From: Nioella halotolerans | Lineage (GTDB): Bacteria; Pseudomonadota; Alphaproteobacteria; Rhodobacterales; Rhodobacteraceae | NCBI GenBank assembly: GCA_003428585.1 | Contig: QVQC01000063.1 | Location: 1 to 54,570 of the forward strand | Direction of reading: 5' to 3' | Length of the DNA stretch: 54,570 nucleotides | Part shown: in pieces, positions 17,834-26,513 of the stretch | How the letters are laid out: every line of letters starts with the position of its first letter | Numbering within the stretch: position 1 is the first letter of the stretch | Program-made: the position numbers and the translations under genes | The notes under the pieces: model-generated | Told to the model about the DNA's origin: nothing | Seen by the model: only the letters and a program-made list of their open reading frames with translations | Databases searched by the model: none

Positions 17834-18250
17834 GTGTTCAAACGGATCATGATACCGGTTGATCTGGCGCACGAGGGCAACCTGGAGCGTGCGCTTCAGG
17901 TCGCTTGTGACCTCTCGTCCCATTACGGGGCAGAGCTGGTCTATGTGGGCGTCACCGGGGAGACACCCAGCAGCGTGGCCCACACGCCGGCCGAATTCGC
18001 CGCCAAGCTGGAAACCTTCGCCAAGGAGGAAACCAAGGCGCGCGGCGGCGGGTCGGCCCGCGCCCACACGATCACGGCGCATGACCCTGCGGTCGAGATC
18101 GACAAGCTGCTGGAAAAGGCGGCAACCGATCTGGGCGCCGACCTGGTGGTGATGGGGTCGCACATCCCGAGCCGCTTCGACTTCTCGTCGCATGGCGGCC
18201 ACGTTGCCAACCACGCGACGTGTTCGGTCATGCTGGTGCGCGACCAGTGA
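17834..18250 (+). CDS. Universal stress protein (UspA family)
   Basis: A 138-residue single USP domain. It begins with the typical first strand FKRIMIPVDLA, continues with GAELVYVGVTG, and ends with ADLVVMGSHIP ... HATCSVMLVRDQ, the region that forms the nucleotide-binding site in ATP-binding members. I take the GTG at 17834 as the start, with GAGGGAGAAA nearby; the open frame upstream has no matching sequence. A BCCT transporter begins 58 bp downstream on the same strand. The pairing suggests that the stress protein modulates or responds to osmolyte transport, which is inference. Confidence 0.88.
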   Translation: MFKRIMIPVDLAHEGNLERALQVACDLSSHYGAELVYVGVTGETPSSVAHTPAEFAAKLETFAKEETKARGGGSARAHTITAHDPAVEIDKLLEKAATDLGADLVVMGSHIPSRFDFSSHGGHVANHATCSVMLVRDQ

Positions 18251-18308
18251 CGCCCATCCGCCACGCAAGCGACGGGACAGGAAAAAACAGGAAACGAAAG
18301 GCATTCCC

Positions 18309-19958
18309 ATGACGGATGAAAACGAGAATCAGGGCATACCCGAGCCGGAAGGCGCGACGGACCTGATCGAGACCGATTTCGATATCGGTCAGGACAATAT
18401 CGAGGGACGGGTCGGCCCCTTCGGCTTCGACATTCACAACCCGGTCTTCATGATTTCCGGGCTTTCGGTCATTGCCTTCGTGGCCTACGCGCTGATCGCC
18501 CCGACGCAGGCGGGCGATTTCTTCGGCTGGCTGCGGCCCGCGCTGACCTCCACCTTCGACTGGTTCTTCCTGTCGGCGGCCAATATCTTCGTGATCTTCT
18601 GCCTCGTGCTGATCGTGCTGCCGCTGGGCAAGGTCCGGCTTGGCGGGGCGGATGCGACGCCGGACTATTCCTACCTGGGATGGTTCGCGATGCTGTTCGC
18701 CGCGGGCATGGGCATCGGCCTGATGTTCTTCGGCGTGCTGGAACCGGCCTACTACTTCGGCACCCCATGGGGCGATGAGCCGCTGGGCGCGATCCGGCCT
18801 TTCGATGAAGATGGCAACCTCATCGCCGCGAACGTTCAGGAAGCCCGCCGCATGGCGCTGGCCGCCACCTCCTATCACTGGGCGCTGCATCCGTGGGCGA
18901 TCTACGCGGTCGTGGCCCTCGCGCTGGCGCTGTTCAGCTATAACAAGGGTCTGCCGCTGTCGATCCGCTCCGCCTTCTTCCCGATCCTGGGCGAACGTGT
19001 CTGGGGCTGGTGGGGCCACGTGATCGACACCGTCGCGGTCTTCGCCACGCTTTTCGGTCTTGCCACGTCGCTCGGCCTTGGCGCGCAACAGGCGAATGCC
19101 GGTCTGGAATACGTCTACGGCATCCCCAACACCATCAACGCGCAGGTGATCCTGATCATCGGTATCACCGCCGTGGCGCTGGTCTCGGTGCTGCGCGGCC
19201 TTGATGGCGGCGTCAAGGTCCTGTCCGAGATCAACATGGGGCTGGCGGTTCTGCTGCTGATCTTCGTGCTGTTCGCGGCCGGTGCCGGTGTCATCCTGAC
19301 CGAGTTCGGCCGGGGGCTTCTGGCCTACGCGCAGGAGGTGATCCCGCTCTCCAACCCGGTCGGGCGCGAGGATGACGGTTACCGTCAAGGCTGGACAGCC
19401 TTCTACTGGGCGTGGTGGATCAGCTGGTCACCCTTCGTCGGCATGTTCATCGCCCGCGTGAGCCGGGGCCGCACGGTGCGCGAATTCATCACCTGCGTGC
19501 TGATCATCCCGAGCCTCGTATGCATCCTGTGGATGGCCGTCTTCGGGGGCGCGGCAATCAACGACATGGTGGCCAATACCGACGATTCTGCGGTGATGGC
19601 CAACGTGATCACCAGCTACAGCCCGGAACTGTCGCTGTTCGCGATGCTGGAAAGCCTGCCCTTGGCGTCGATTACCTCGACCATCGGCATCGTGCTGGTG
19701 ATCGTGTTCTTCGTCACCTCGTCGGACTCCGGGTCGCTGGTGATCGACACGATCACCGCGGGTGGCAAGATCGACGCGCCGGTGCCGCAGCGTGTGTTCT
19801 GGTGCACGTTCGAGGGGCTCGTGGCCATTGCCCTGCTTGTCGGTGGCGGCTTGTCCTCGCTTCAGGCGATGGTGATCTCCACCGGCCTGCCCTTCACGAT
19901 CGTGCTGCTGCTGATGTGCTGGGCCATCTTCCAGGGCCTGCGCAGCGAACCGCGCTAA
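18309..19958 (+). CDS. BCCT-family transporter (betaine/choline/carnitine type)
   Basis: A 549-residue secondary transporter with about twelve membrane helices. Landmarks are the substrate-site glycine motif GMGIGLMFFGVLEP (about residues 133-146) and the family signature WTAFYWAWWISWSPFVGMFIARVSRGRTVREF (about 361-392), with the aromatic box and the TSSDSG sodium region (TSSDSGSLVIDT) further on. The first 50 residues are acidic and hydrophilic, and the C-terminal tail is short, so it probably lacks the osmosensing tail of BetP. It is expected to import glycine betaine, choline or DMSP-like osmolytes. The ATG at 18309 follows a universal stress gene, probably in the same operon. Confidence 0.94.
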   Translation: MTDENENQGIPEPEGATDLIETDFDIGQDNIEGRVGPFGFDIHNPVFMISGLSVIAFVAYALIAPTQAGDFFGWLRPALTSTFDWFFLSAANIFVIFCLVLIVLPLGKVRLGGADATPDYSYLGWFAMLFAAGMGIGLMFFGVLEPAYYFGTPWGDEPLGAIRPFDEDGNLIAANVQEARRMALAATSYHWALHPWAIYAVVALALALFSYNKGLPLSIRSAFFPILGERVWGWWGHVIDTVAVFATLFGLATSLGLGAQQANAGLEYVYGIPNTINAQVILIIGITAVALVSVLRGLDGGVKVLSEINMGLAVLLLIFVLFAAGAGVILTEFGRGLLAYAQEVIPLSNPVGREDDGYRQGWTAFYWAWWISWSPFVGMFIARVSRGRTVREFITCVLIIPSLVCILWMAVFGGAAINDMVANTDDSAVMANVITSYSPELSLFAMLESLPLASITSTIGIVLVIVFFVTSSDSGSLVIDTITAGGKIDAPVPQRVFWCTFEGLVAIALLVGGGLSSLQAMVISTGLPFTIVLLLMCWAIFQGLRSEPR

Positions 19959-19982
19959 CCCTGCGGACAGGCTTGAAAACCG

Positions 19983-20014
19983 ACGCGCGCCCCCTGACCG
20001 GGGCGCGCGTTTTT
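19983..20014 (+). terminator. Intrinsic terminator after the BCCT gene
   Basis: An 11-bp perfect stem (19983-19993 with 20000-20010) with a 6-base loop and a five-T run from 20010 on. It lies between the plus-strand BCCT gene and the converging holC. Confidence 0.9.
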
Positions 20015-20058
20015 CATTGCGGCGGGGCGATGTCCCGGGGGGCGCCAAGGCCCATGTG

Positions 20059-20523
20059 TCAACCGCCGCTTTCGGCTTTCTTTTCCCACTTGCCGCCCGC
20101 TTCCGACCAGTATTGCGCCGCGCAGCCGGCGCCGGTCAGCGCCTTCCACTGGCCGCGCGCATGGGCCACGGCGGTCTCCTCGGCCCCGTCGAAAAGGATG
20201 CAGACCCGCTGCATCGCCGTGGCCTCCTCGGCCGTCACCTCGGCGCCTTCGACGCTCATCACGCAGGCCGCGCCGTTCGGCACGTCCAGCCCATCGGTAA
20301 GCAGCACAGGCTGATCGGCGTCATGCGGCCCGCCGGCGCGGCCATGCGGCAGGAACCCGTCCTCCGGGTGCAGCCACAGCATCTCGTCCAACCGGTCGAG
20401 GAACGGCGCGGAGCGGCCCCTGACCACCACACGCCAGCCGGCCTGAAGCGACTTGCCCAGAAGACTGCGCAGCGTCGCCTCGGCCGAGGAGCGCGTGAGG
20501 TGATAGAAGAAGACCGCCCCCAT
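20059..20523 (-). CDS. holC: DNA polymerase III subunit chi
   Basis: A 154-residue clamp-loader accessory subunit. It opens with MGAVFFYHLTRSSAEATLRSLLGKSLQAGWRV-type sequence, has RLDEMLWLHPEDGFLPHG in the middle (the conserved Trp and FLPHG motif), and ends with WSEAGGKWEKKAE. Chi links the clamp loader to the acidic tip of SSB, whose gene is also in this window at 4323. I start it at the ATG ending at 20523; the frame is open upstream, but that overlaps pepA. The start is 5 bp after the pepA stop, so pepA and holC are co-transcribed, as in many proteobacteria. Confidence 0.93.
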   Translation of the reverse strand: MGAVFFYHLTRSSAEATLRSLLGKSLQAGWRVVVRGRSAPFLDRLDEMLWLHPEDGFLPHGRAGGPHDADQPVLLTDGLDVPNGAACVMSVEGAEVTAEEATAMQRVCILFDGAEETAVAHARGQWKALTGAGCAAQYWSEAGGKWEKKAESGG

Positions 20524-20528
20524 GGTGA

Positions 20529-21998
20529 TCAGCCCGCCTCGAACCGGTCGCGGATCATCCGGTCGAGCGCGCGCACCCCCCAGCCGGTCGCGCCCTTGGG
20601 CGCGAAATCCGTCTCTTCGGGCACCCGTGCCACCCCCGCGATATCGAGGTGGATCCACTGGCAATCGTCCTTGACGAACCGTTGCAGGAACTGCGCCGCG
20701 GTAATCGACCCGGCGGTGCGCCCGCCCACGTTCTTCATGTCGGCCACGGCGGATTTCAGAAGCTTGTCATAGGCCGGCGCCAGCGGCATGCGCCACGCCC
20801 CCTCGCCTTCCGCCTCGGCCGACTTGAGGAACCCGCCCGCGAAGCCATCGTCATTGGAAAAGACACCCGCCTTTTCATGGCCCAGCCCAATGATCACCGC
20901 GCCGGTCAGCGTTGCGAGGTCGACCATCGCGGCGGGCTTGAAGCGCTCCTGCGCGTACCACATCACGTCGCATAGCAGGAGCCGCCCCTCGGCATCGGTG
21001 TTGATCACCTCCACCGTGTCGCCCTTCATCGTGCGCACCACGTCACCGGGACGCTGCGCGCGCCCGTCCGGCATGTTTTCCACCAGCCCGATCAGCCCCA
21101 CGACATTGGCCTTGGCCCCGCGCCGCGCAAGGCCGTGCATCACCCCGGCGACAACGCCGGCGCCGCCCATGTCCATGGTCATGTCCTCCATGCCCGAGGC
21201 GGGCTTGAGGCTGATCCCGCCGGTATCGAACACCACCCCCTTGCCGACAAGCGCCAGCGGCGCCTCTGCGCCGCCACCGTTCCACTGCATCACGACGACC
21301 TTGGTCGGGCTGTCGGACCCCTGCCCGACCGCCAGCAGCGCCCGCATGCCGAGCGCCTCGAGTTCCGCCTCGTCCAGCACGTCGACCTCCAGCCCCATGT
21401 CACGCATCGCGGCAAGGCGCGCGGCGAATTCCTCGGTGGTCAGGATGTTGGAAGGCTCGTTGACGAGATCGCGGGTCAGGAAAACGCCTTCGGCCACCGA
21501 CAGCAGCGGCGCGGCAACCGCAGCGACGTCATCCGGCTTGCTGGCCATGATGACCGCGTCGCCAACGGTCTTATTCTCGGCTGTCTTGTGGTCGTTGAAG
21601 TCATAGCCGCGCAGCGCCAGCCCGAGCGCAAGCTCGGCGGTCCGGGTCAGCGCCCCCGCGGCCAGCGTCAACGCCGCCTCCCCCTTGGCCTTGGCAAGCG
21701 CCGCACCGGCCTTGCGCGCGGTCGCGGCATCGGGACGGCGGGCCAGCTTGACCACGATCAGCGCCTCGGCGGCAAGACCGGCGGGAAAGGCCAGCGTCAC
21801 GCATTCGCCCTCGTCGGCGTCGGCCCAGCGATCCGACTCGGTGAGGCGTGCAACCGCGCCCTTGGTCAGCCGGTTGACCCGCCGCGCGGCCGGATCGAGC
21901 TTGTTATCCGGCGTCACGATCAGCGCCAGCTTGCCTTGGGCGGCGGACAGTACATCGAGATCGGTTTCGGTGAAGGAAATGGCGATTGGCGTGGTCAT
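20529..21998 (-). CDS. pepA: Leucyl aminopeptidase (M17)
   Basis: A 489-residue cytosolic metallo-aminopeptidase. The N-terminal domain (about 1-160) is variable. The C-terminal catalytic domain shows VGKGVVFDTGGISLKP (the first metal and catalytic Lys region), MTMDMGGAGVV, and NTDAEGRLLLCD, the M17 signature holding metal ligands and the catalytic Arg. It removes N-terminal residues from peptides as a hexamer; homologues also bind DNA in some bacteria. The start is the ATG at 21998 rather than a longer frame that continues into the divergent lptF promoter. It precedes holC closely. Confidence 0.95.
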   Translation of the reverse strand: MTTPIAISFTETDLDVLSAAQGKLALIVTPDNKLDPAARRVNRLTKGAVARLTESDRWADADEGECVTLAFPAGLAAEALIVVKLARRPDAATARKAGAALAKAKGEAALTLAAGALTRTAELALGLALRGYDFNDHKTAENKTVGDAVIMASKPDDVAAVAAPLLSVAEGVFLTRDLVNEPSNILTTEEFAARLAAMRDMGLEVDVLDEAELEALGMRALLAVGQGSDSPTKVVVMQWNGGGAEAPLALVGKGVVFDTGGISLKPASGMEDMTMDMGGAGVVAGVMHGLARRGAKANVVGLIGLVENMPDGRAQRPGDVVRTMKGDTVEVINTDAEGRLLLCDVMWYAQERFKPAAMVDLATLTGAVIIGLGHEKAGVFSNDDGFAGGFLKSAEAEGEGAWRMPLAPAYDKLLKSAVADMKNVGGRTAGSITAAQFLQRFVKDDCQWIHLDIAGVARVPEETDFAPKGATGWGVRALDRMIRDRFEAG

Positions 21999-22143
21999 GT
22001 GGACCCCTTCTGAAAAGTGACGTCCATCCAACACTAGGGCTCGTGGTCCGGCTTGACCAGATAGGCCTGTCCTTGTGTCGGCGATTGACTTATGACGGGG
22101 CCACCGGGGTAGACTGAAACGAGTAACACGGGGGGATGTGCCC

Positions 22144-23271
22144 ATGGGGCGCTATGACCGGTATATCCTGTCACAGCTGCTGATCCTGTTCAGCTTCTTC
22201 AGCCTCGTGCTCGTCTCGGTCTACTGGGTCAACAGCGCCGTTGGCCTCTTTGACAGGCTCATCGGCGACGGCCAGTCGCTGCGCGTCTTCCTTGAATTCT
22301 CCGCCCTGTCGATGCCGCAGATCATCCTGCTGGTGGTCCCGGTCTCGGGATTCGTCGCCGCCATCTACGTGACCAACCGCATGATCTCGGAAAGCGAGCT
22401 TGTGGTCATGCAGACCGCCGGCTGTTCGGCGCTGCGCCTGCTGCGCCCGGTCTGGGCCTTCGGGCTGATCATCGCGGTTCTGGTCGCGGTGCTCGCGCAT
22501 CTGCTTGTTCCAGCGGCGCGCGGCCAACTCATGACCCGGTCGGTCGAGGTTTCGGCCGACCTGACCGGGCGCCTGCTGCGCGAGGGCGAATTCATCCATC
22601 CCACTACCGGCGTCACCGTCTATATCCGCGACATCACGGAACTGGGCGAGTTTCGGGACGTGTTCCTGCAGGACCGGTCGCAGCCGGGGACCGAGACCAC
22701 CTACACGGCGCAGCGCGCGCTTCTGGTGTCCTCGCAAGACGGGCCGCGGCTGGTGATGTTCGAGGGCATTGCGCAGACCCTGCAAACCGCGGACGGGCGG
22801 CTGTCGATCGTGGAGTTTTCCGATTTTACCTACGATATCGCCGGGCTGATCGAGGCGCCGGGTGGGCGGCTTCTGCATATCCGCGAATTGCCCACCTCGG
22901 TATTGCTGTTCGCGCCGGCGGCCTATGCCGAGGCGCAGGGGTCGACCCTGGCCGCCTTCCGTTTCGCCGGGCATGACCGGCTGGCCAAGCCGTTCTACGC
23001 GCTGTTCGTGCCGGTCATCGCGGCGGCGACGCTGATGCTGGGGGCGTTTTCGCGTTTCGGCATCTGGCCGCAAATCCTGCTTGCGATCCTGCTGATGGTC
23101 CCGCTTCAGATGTCGTGGAACGTGGCCGAAAGCGTCGGCGCCCGGCAGGCCGGCATGGCGTGGCTGGCATGGCTCCAGCCCGCCTTGACGATGCTGACCG
23201 CCGCGATCATGACCACGCTGGCGATGCGCGGGCACCGGCGGCCGCGCACCGAAGGGGCCGCGCCGGCATGA
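22144..23271 (+). CDS. lptF: LPS export ABC transporter permease LptF
   Basis: A 375-residue inner-membrane permease with three N-terminal helices, a periplasmic beta-jellyroll domain (about residues 130-260), and three C-terminal helices. It starts GRYDRYILSQLLILFSFFSLVLV and has the family stretch VVMQTAGCSALRLLRP, the coupling region that touches the LptB ATPase. With LptG and LptB2 it pulls lipopolysaccharide out of the inner membrane. The ATG at 22144 has GGGGGA eight bases upstream; a GTG six bases earlier is possible. Its stop overlaps the lptG start (ATGA). Confidence 0.94.
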   Translation: MGRYDRYILSQLLILFSFFSLVLVSVYWVNSAVGLFDRLIGDGQSLRVFLEFSALSMPQIILLVVPVSGFVAAIYVTNRMISESELVVMQTAGCSALRLLRPVWAFGLIIAVLVAVLAHLLVPAARGQLMTRSVEVSADLTGRLLREGEFIHPTTGVTVYIRDITELGEFRDVFLQDRSQPGTETTYTAQRALLVSSQDGPRLVMFEGIAQTLQTADGRLSIVEFSDFTYDIAGLIEAPGGRLLHIRELPTSVLLFAPAAYAEAQGSTLAAFRFAGHDRLAKPFYALFVPVIAAATLMLGAFSRFGIWPQILLAILLMVPLQMSWNVAESVGARQAGMAWLAWLQPALTMLTAAIMTTLAMRGHRRPRTEGAAPA

Positions 23272-24362
23272 TCCTGCATCTCTATATCGCGCGCCGGTTC
23301 CTCAGGGCCTTCGCGATGGTGCTGGCGGTCTTCGTTGCGATCCTGCTGCCGATCGACCTGGCAGAGCAGCTGCGCGTCATCGACCAGCCCGATGCCGGGC
23401 TCGGCGCGGCGGCGCGGCTTGCCTTTCTCAACCTGCCCGGCGCGCTTTACCGGATGTTGCCGCTTTTCATCATATTGGCAACGCTGGTGCTGTTCCTTGG
23501 GCTGGCGCGCACGTCGGAACTGGTGGTGATCCGGGCATCGGGCCGCTCGGCCCTGAAATCGACCGTGTCGCCTGTCGTGGTGGCGCTTGGCATCGGGCTT
23601 CTGGGGCTGGGCGTGATCAACCCGCTGGTCGCGGCAACCGAAAGGCAATATGACCAGACGATCGCCCGCTACCAGACGGGCGAGAACAGGACGCTGTCGG
23701 TGTCGGACGAAGGGCTCTGGTTGCGTCAGGGCAGCGCTTTCGGGCAAACGGTGATCCACGCCGCGCGCGCCAATGGCGATGGCACCGCGCTATTCGGCGC
23801 CAGCTTTTTCGTCTTTGACCCGGACGGGACCGCGCAAAGCCGCATCGACGCCGCCGAGGCGCGCCTGACCGATGGCGCATGGCAACTGACCGACGTGAAG
23901 CTTTGGCCGCTCGGGCAGGCCAACCCGGAGGCAGCGGCAACCACCCACGCCGACTTCACCCTGCCCTCTACCCTGACGCGCGACCAGATCCGCGACAGTT
24001 TCGGGCGGCCGTCGACGATCCCGATCTACGAACTGCCCGCCTTCATCGCGCAGCTTCGCGCCGCGGGCTTTGGCGCGCTGCAACACCGGGCATGGTTCAT
24101 GAGCGAACTGGCCAACCCGGTGCTGCTTGCGGCGATGGTTCTGATTGGCGCGAGCTTCACGATGCGCCATACCAGATTCGGGAAAACGGGGATGATGGTC
24201 TTGTTTGCATTGCTGCTGGGGTTCGGGCTCTATTTCCTGCGCAACTTCGCGCAGGTTTTGGGCGAGGCTGGCCAGCTGCCCGTGGCTGTCGCCGTCTGGA
24301 CGCCGCCGCTTGCCGCGATCCTGCTGTCGCTTGGTGTCCTGCTGCACACGGAGGATGGCTGA
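23268..24362 (+). CDS. lptG: LPS export ABC transporter permease LptG
   Basis: A 364-residue partner of LptF with the same six-helix plus jellyroll plan. It begins MILHLYIARRFLRAFAMVLAVF. The cytoplasmic coupling segment is ARTSELVVIRASGRSALKS. The C-terminal helices include FGKTGMMVLFALLLGFGLYFLRN. ATGA overlap with lptF and TGATG overlap with lptD show tight translational coupling of all three. That lptD belongs to the same operon as lptFG ties inner-membrane extraction and outer-membrane insertion of LPS together. Confidence 0.94.
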   Translation: MILHLYIARRFLRAFAMVLAVFVAILLPIDLAEQLRVIDQPDAGLGAAARLAFLNLPGALYRMLPLFIILATLVLFLGLARTSELVVIRASGRSALKSTVSPVVVALGIGLLGLGVINPLVAATERQYDQTIARYQTGENRTLSVSDEGLWLRQGSAFGQTVIHAARANGDGTALFGASFFVFDPDGTAQSRIDAAEARLTDGAWQLTDVKLWPLGQANPEAAATTHADFTLPSTLTRDQIRDSFGRPSTIPIYELPAFIAQLRAAGFGALQHRAWFMSELANPVLLAAMVLIGASFTMRHTRFGKTGMMVLFALLLGFGLYFLRNFAQVLGEAGQLPVAVAVWTPPLAAILLSLGVLLHTEDG

Positions 24363-26491
24363 TGCGGATCGCGGCGGTTCTCGTGGCGCTATTGGCGACG
24401 CTGGCCACCCAACTGGCCGCGCAACCGGACTCCGTTCCCGCCACCCTGATCGCCGACGACATCCGTTTCTCGCGGGCGACCACCACCGTGACCGCGACTG
24501 GCAACGTGGAAATCTTCTACGATGGCGCGCGGCTGCGCGCGGGTCGCGTGCGCTATGACGGCAGCCTCGACCGCGTTGTCGTGGAGGGGCCGATCACCCT
24601 GACGGAGGACAGCGGCCGCAGCATCGTCTTCGCCGGTTTCGCGGACCTCTCGGCGGACCTGCAAGAGGGCGTGCTGCAATCCGCGCGGCTGGTGCTGGAC
24701 CGGCAGTTGCAGATCGCCGCGACCCAGATCAACCGCGAGGCCGGGCGCTACACGCAGATGTACCAGACGGTCGCCTCCTCCTGCGAGGTGTGCGCCGAGA
24801 ACCCGGTGCCGCTGTGGCAGATCCGGGCGCGGCGCATCGTGCACGACCAACAGGACCGCCAGCTTTATTTCGAGGATGCCCAGTTCCGCGCCCTCGGCGT
24901 CCCGATCGCCTATTTCCCGCGCCTGCGCCTGCCCGACCCGACGCTGGAGCGCGCCACCGGGTTCCTGTCACCGCAGGTCATCGCCAATGACCGGCTCGGC
25001 ACCGGGCTCAGGATGCCTTACTTCATCGAGATCGGGCCGCATGCCGACCTGACCCTCACCCCCTACCTGACCGCGGGCGAAGGCCAGACGCTGGAGGCGC
25101 GCTTTCGCCGCGCTTTCCACAACGGGTTCGTCGAGATCGACGGGGCGGTCAGCCGCGATGACCTGACCCGGGACTCGACGCGGTCCTACCTTTTCGCGGA
25201 AGGGCAGTTCGACCTGCCACGCGATTTTTTGCTGGATTTCAGCTATGAAACCGTGTCCGATCCCGACTACCTGCTGACCTATGGTTTCGCAGATGCCGAC
25301 ATCCTGCAAAGCGGTGTCAGCATCAGCCGCACCCGGCGTGACGAGTATATCGAGCTGTCCTTCGATCGATACCGCTCGCTGCGCACGACGGACAACAATT
25401 TCACCCTGCCCACCACCGCCCATGACGCGGAGGTCACCCGGCGCTTCACACCCGGCGGCATCGGCGGGATCGCGACCGTCGGGGTGAGTTCGCACGCCCA
25501 CCACCGCCGATCCGACGCCGATATTGTCGGGCGCGACCTAGCCCGGCTCAGTCTCAACGCCAATTGGCGGCGCGACTGGGTGTTGCCCGGCGGGGTGCTC
25601 GCCGCCGTCGAGGCCGACTGGCAGGGCGATGTCTACAACATTCAGCAGGACAGCGGCTTTGACGAGGTCACATCCCGCGCCACCCCCTACCTTGCCGCGG
25701 AGCTGCGTTGGCCGCTGGCACGCGGCAGTCGCGACGGGGTCACCCACGTGATCGAACCCGTGCTGCAATATGTCTGGGCCCCCGACAGCCAGCCGGCCGT
25801 GCCCAATGACGATGGCGCAATCGTCGAATTCGACGAGGGCAACCTGTTCTCGCTCAATCGGTTTCCGGGTGCCGACGGGCGCGAGCTTGGCCCGCGGCTG
25901 GCCTACGGGCTCAGCTATACCCGGCAGGACCCGCAAGGCTGGTCGCTTGGCCTGACGGTCGGGCAGGTCTTGCGGGACCGCGATTTCGGGCAATTCACCC
26001 AAGGGTCCGGACTTGACGGGCGGAACTCTGACTACCTTGTGTCCGCCAGCCTCGGCGTCGGATCCGAGCTGAGCCTGATGAACCGCGCCATCTTCAGCAA
26101 CGCCTTCAACGTCAGCTCCAACGAACTGTCGCTGGCGTGGCAGGAAGAACGCGTCAACCTTGCCTCCTCGCTCACGTGGTTGCAGGCCGATCCGGCCGAG
26201 GGCCGCCCGCAGGACATGGCCGAATGGGCCTTCGACGCGCGCTATGACTTCGACAACGCCTGGGGCACGGAGGTGGATTGGCGGTATGATTTCGAAGCCA
26301 ATGAACCGACCCGCGCCGGGATGAGCCTGATCTACGCGACCGAGTGCGTGGATGTGCAGTTTTCCCTCTCGCGTCGCTTCACGTCCTCGGCTACGTTGCC
26401 CGAAGCCACGAGCGTCGGGCTGACGGTGTCGCTGAACGGTTTTGGCGCCTCGCGCGACGGGCGCAGCTATGACCGAAGCTGCCAGATGTGA
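24362..26491 (+). CDS. lptD: LPS-assembly outer-membrane protein LptD
   Basis: A 709-residue outer-membrane protein. A signal peptide (about 1-21, ending ATQLAAQ) precedes an OstA/LptA-like beta-jellyroll (about 25-140), beginning VPATLIADDIRFSRATTTVTATGNVE. The LptD beta-barrel follows. Cysteines in SSCEVCAENPVP (about 140) and near the C-terminus (TECVDVQFSLSRRF) match the disulfide positions expected for this family. It inserts LPS into the outer leaflet together with the lipoprotein LptE, whose gene is not here. surA follows, encoding a chaperone used for LptD folding, the same order as in E. coli. Confidence 0.94.
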   Translation: MRIAAVLVALLATLATQLAAQPDSVPATLIADDIRFSRATTTVTATGNVEIFYDGARLRAGRVRYDGSLDRVVVEGPITLTEDSGRSIVFAGFADLSADLQEGVLQSARLVLDRQLQIAATQINREAGRYTQMYQTVASSCEVCAENPVPLWQIRARRIVHDQQDRQLYFEDAQFRALGVPIAYFPRLRLPDPTLERATGFLSPQVIANDRLGTGLRMPYFIEIGPHADLTLTPYLTAGEGQTLEARFRRAFHNGFVEIDGAVSRDDLTRDSTRSYLFAEGQFDLPRDFLLDFSYETVSDPDYLLTYGFADADILQSGVSISRTRRDEYIELSFDRYRSLRTTDNNFTLPTTAHDAEVTRRFTPGGIGGIATVGVSSHAHHRRSDADIVGRDLARLSLNANWRRDWVLPGGVLAAVEADWQGDVYNIQQDSGFDEVTSRATPYLAAELRWPLARGSRDGVTHVIEPVLQYVWAPDSQPAVPNDDGAIVEFDEGNLFSLNRFPGADGRELGPRLAYGLSYTRQDPQGWSLGLTVGQVLRDRDFGQFTQGSGLDGRNSDYLVSASLGVGSELSLMNRAIFSNAFNVSSNELSLAWQEERVNLASSLTWLQADPAEGRPQDMAEWAFDARYDFDNAWGTEVDWRYDFEANEPTRAGMSLIYATECVDVQFSLSRRFTSSATLPEATSVGLTVSLNGFGASRDGRSYDRSCQM

Positions 26492-26513
26492 TACCGGGGT
26501 TTCTGACGCCAGA

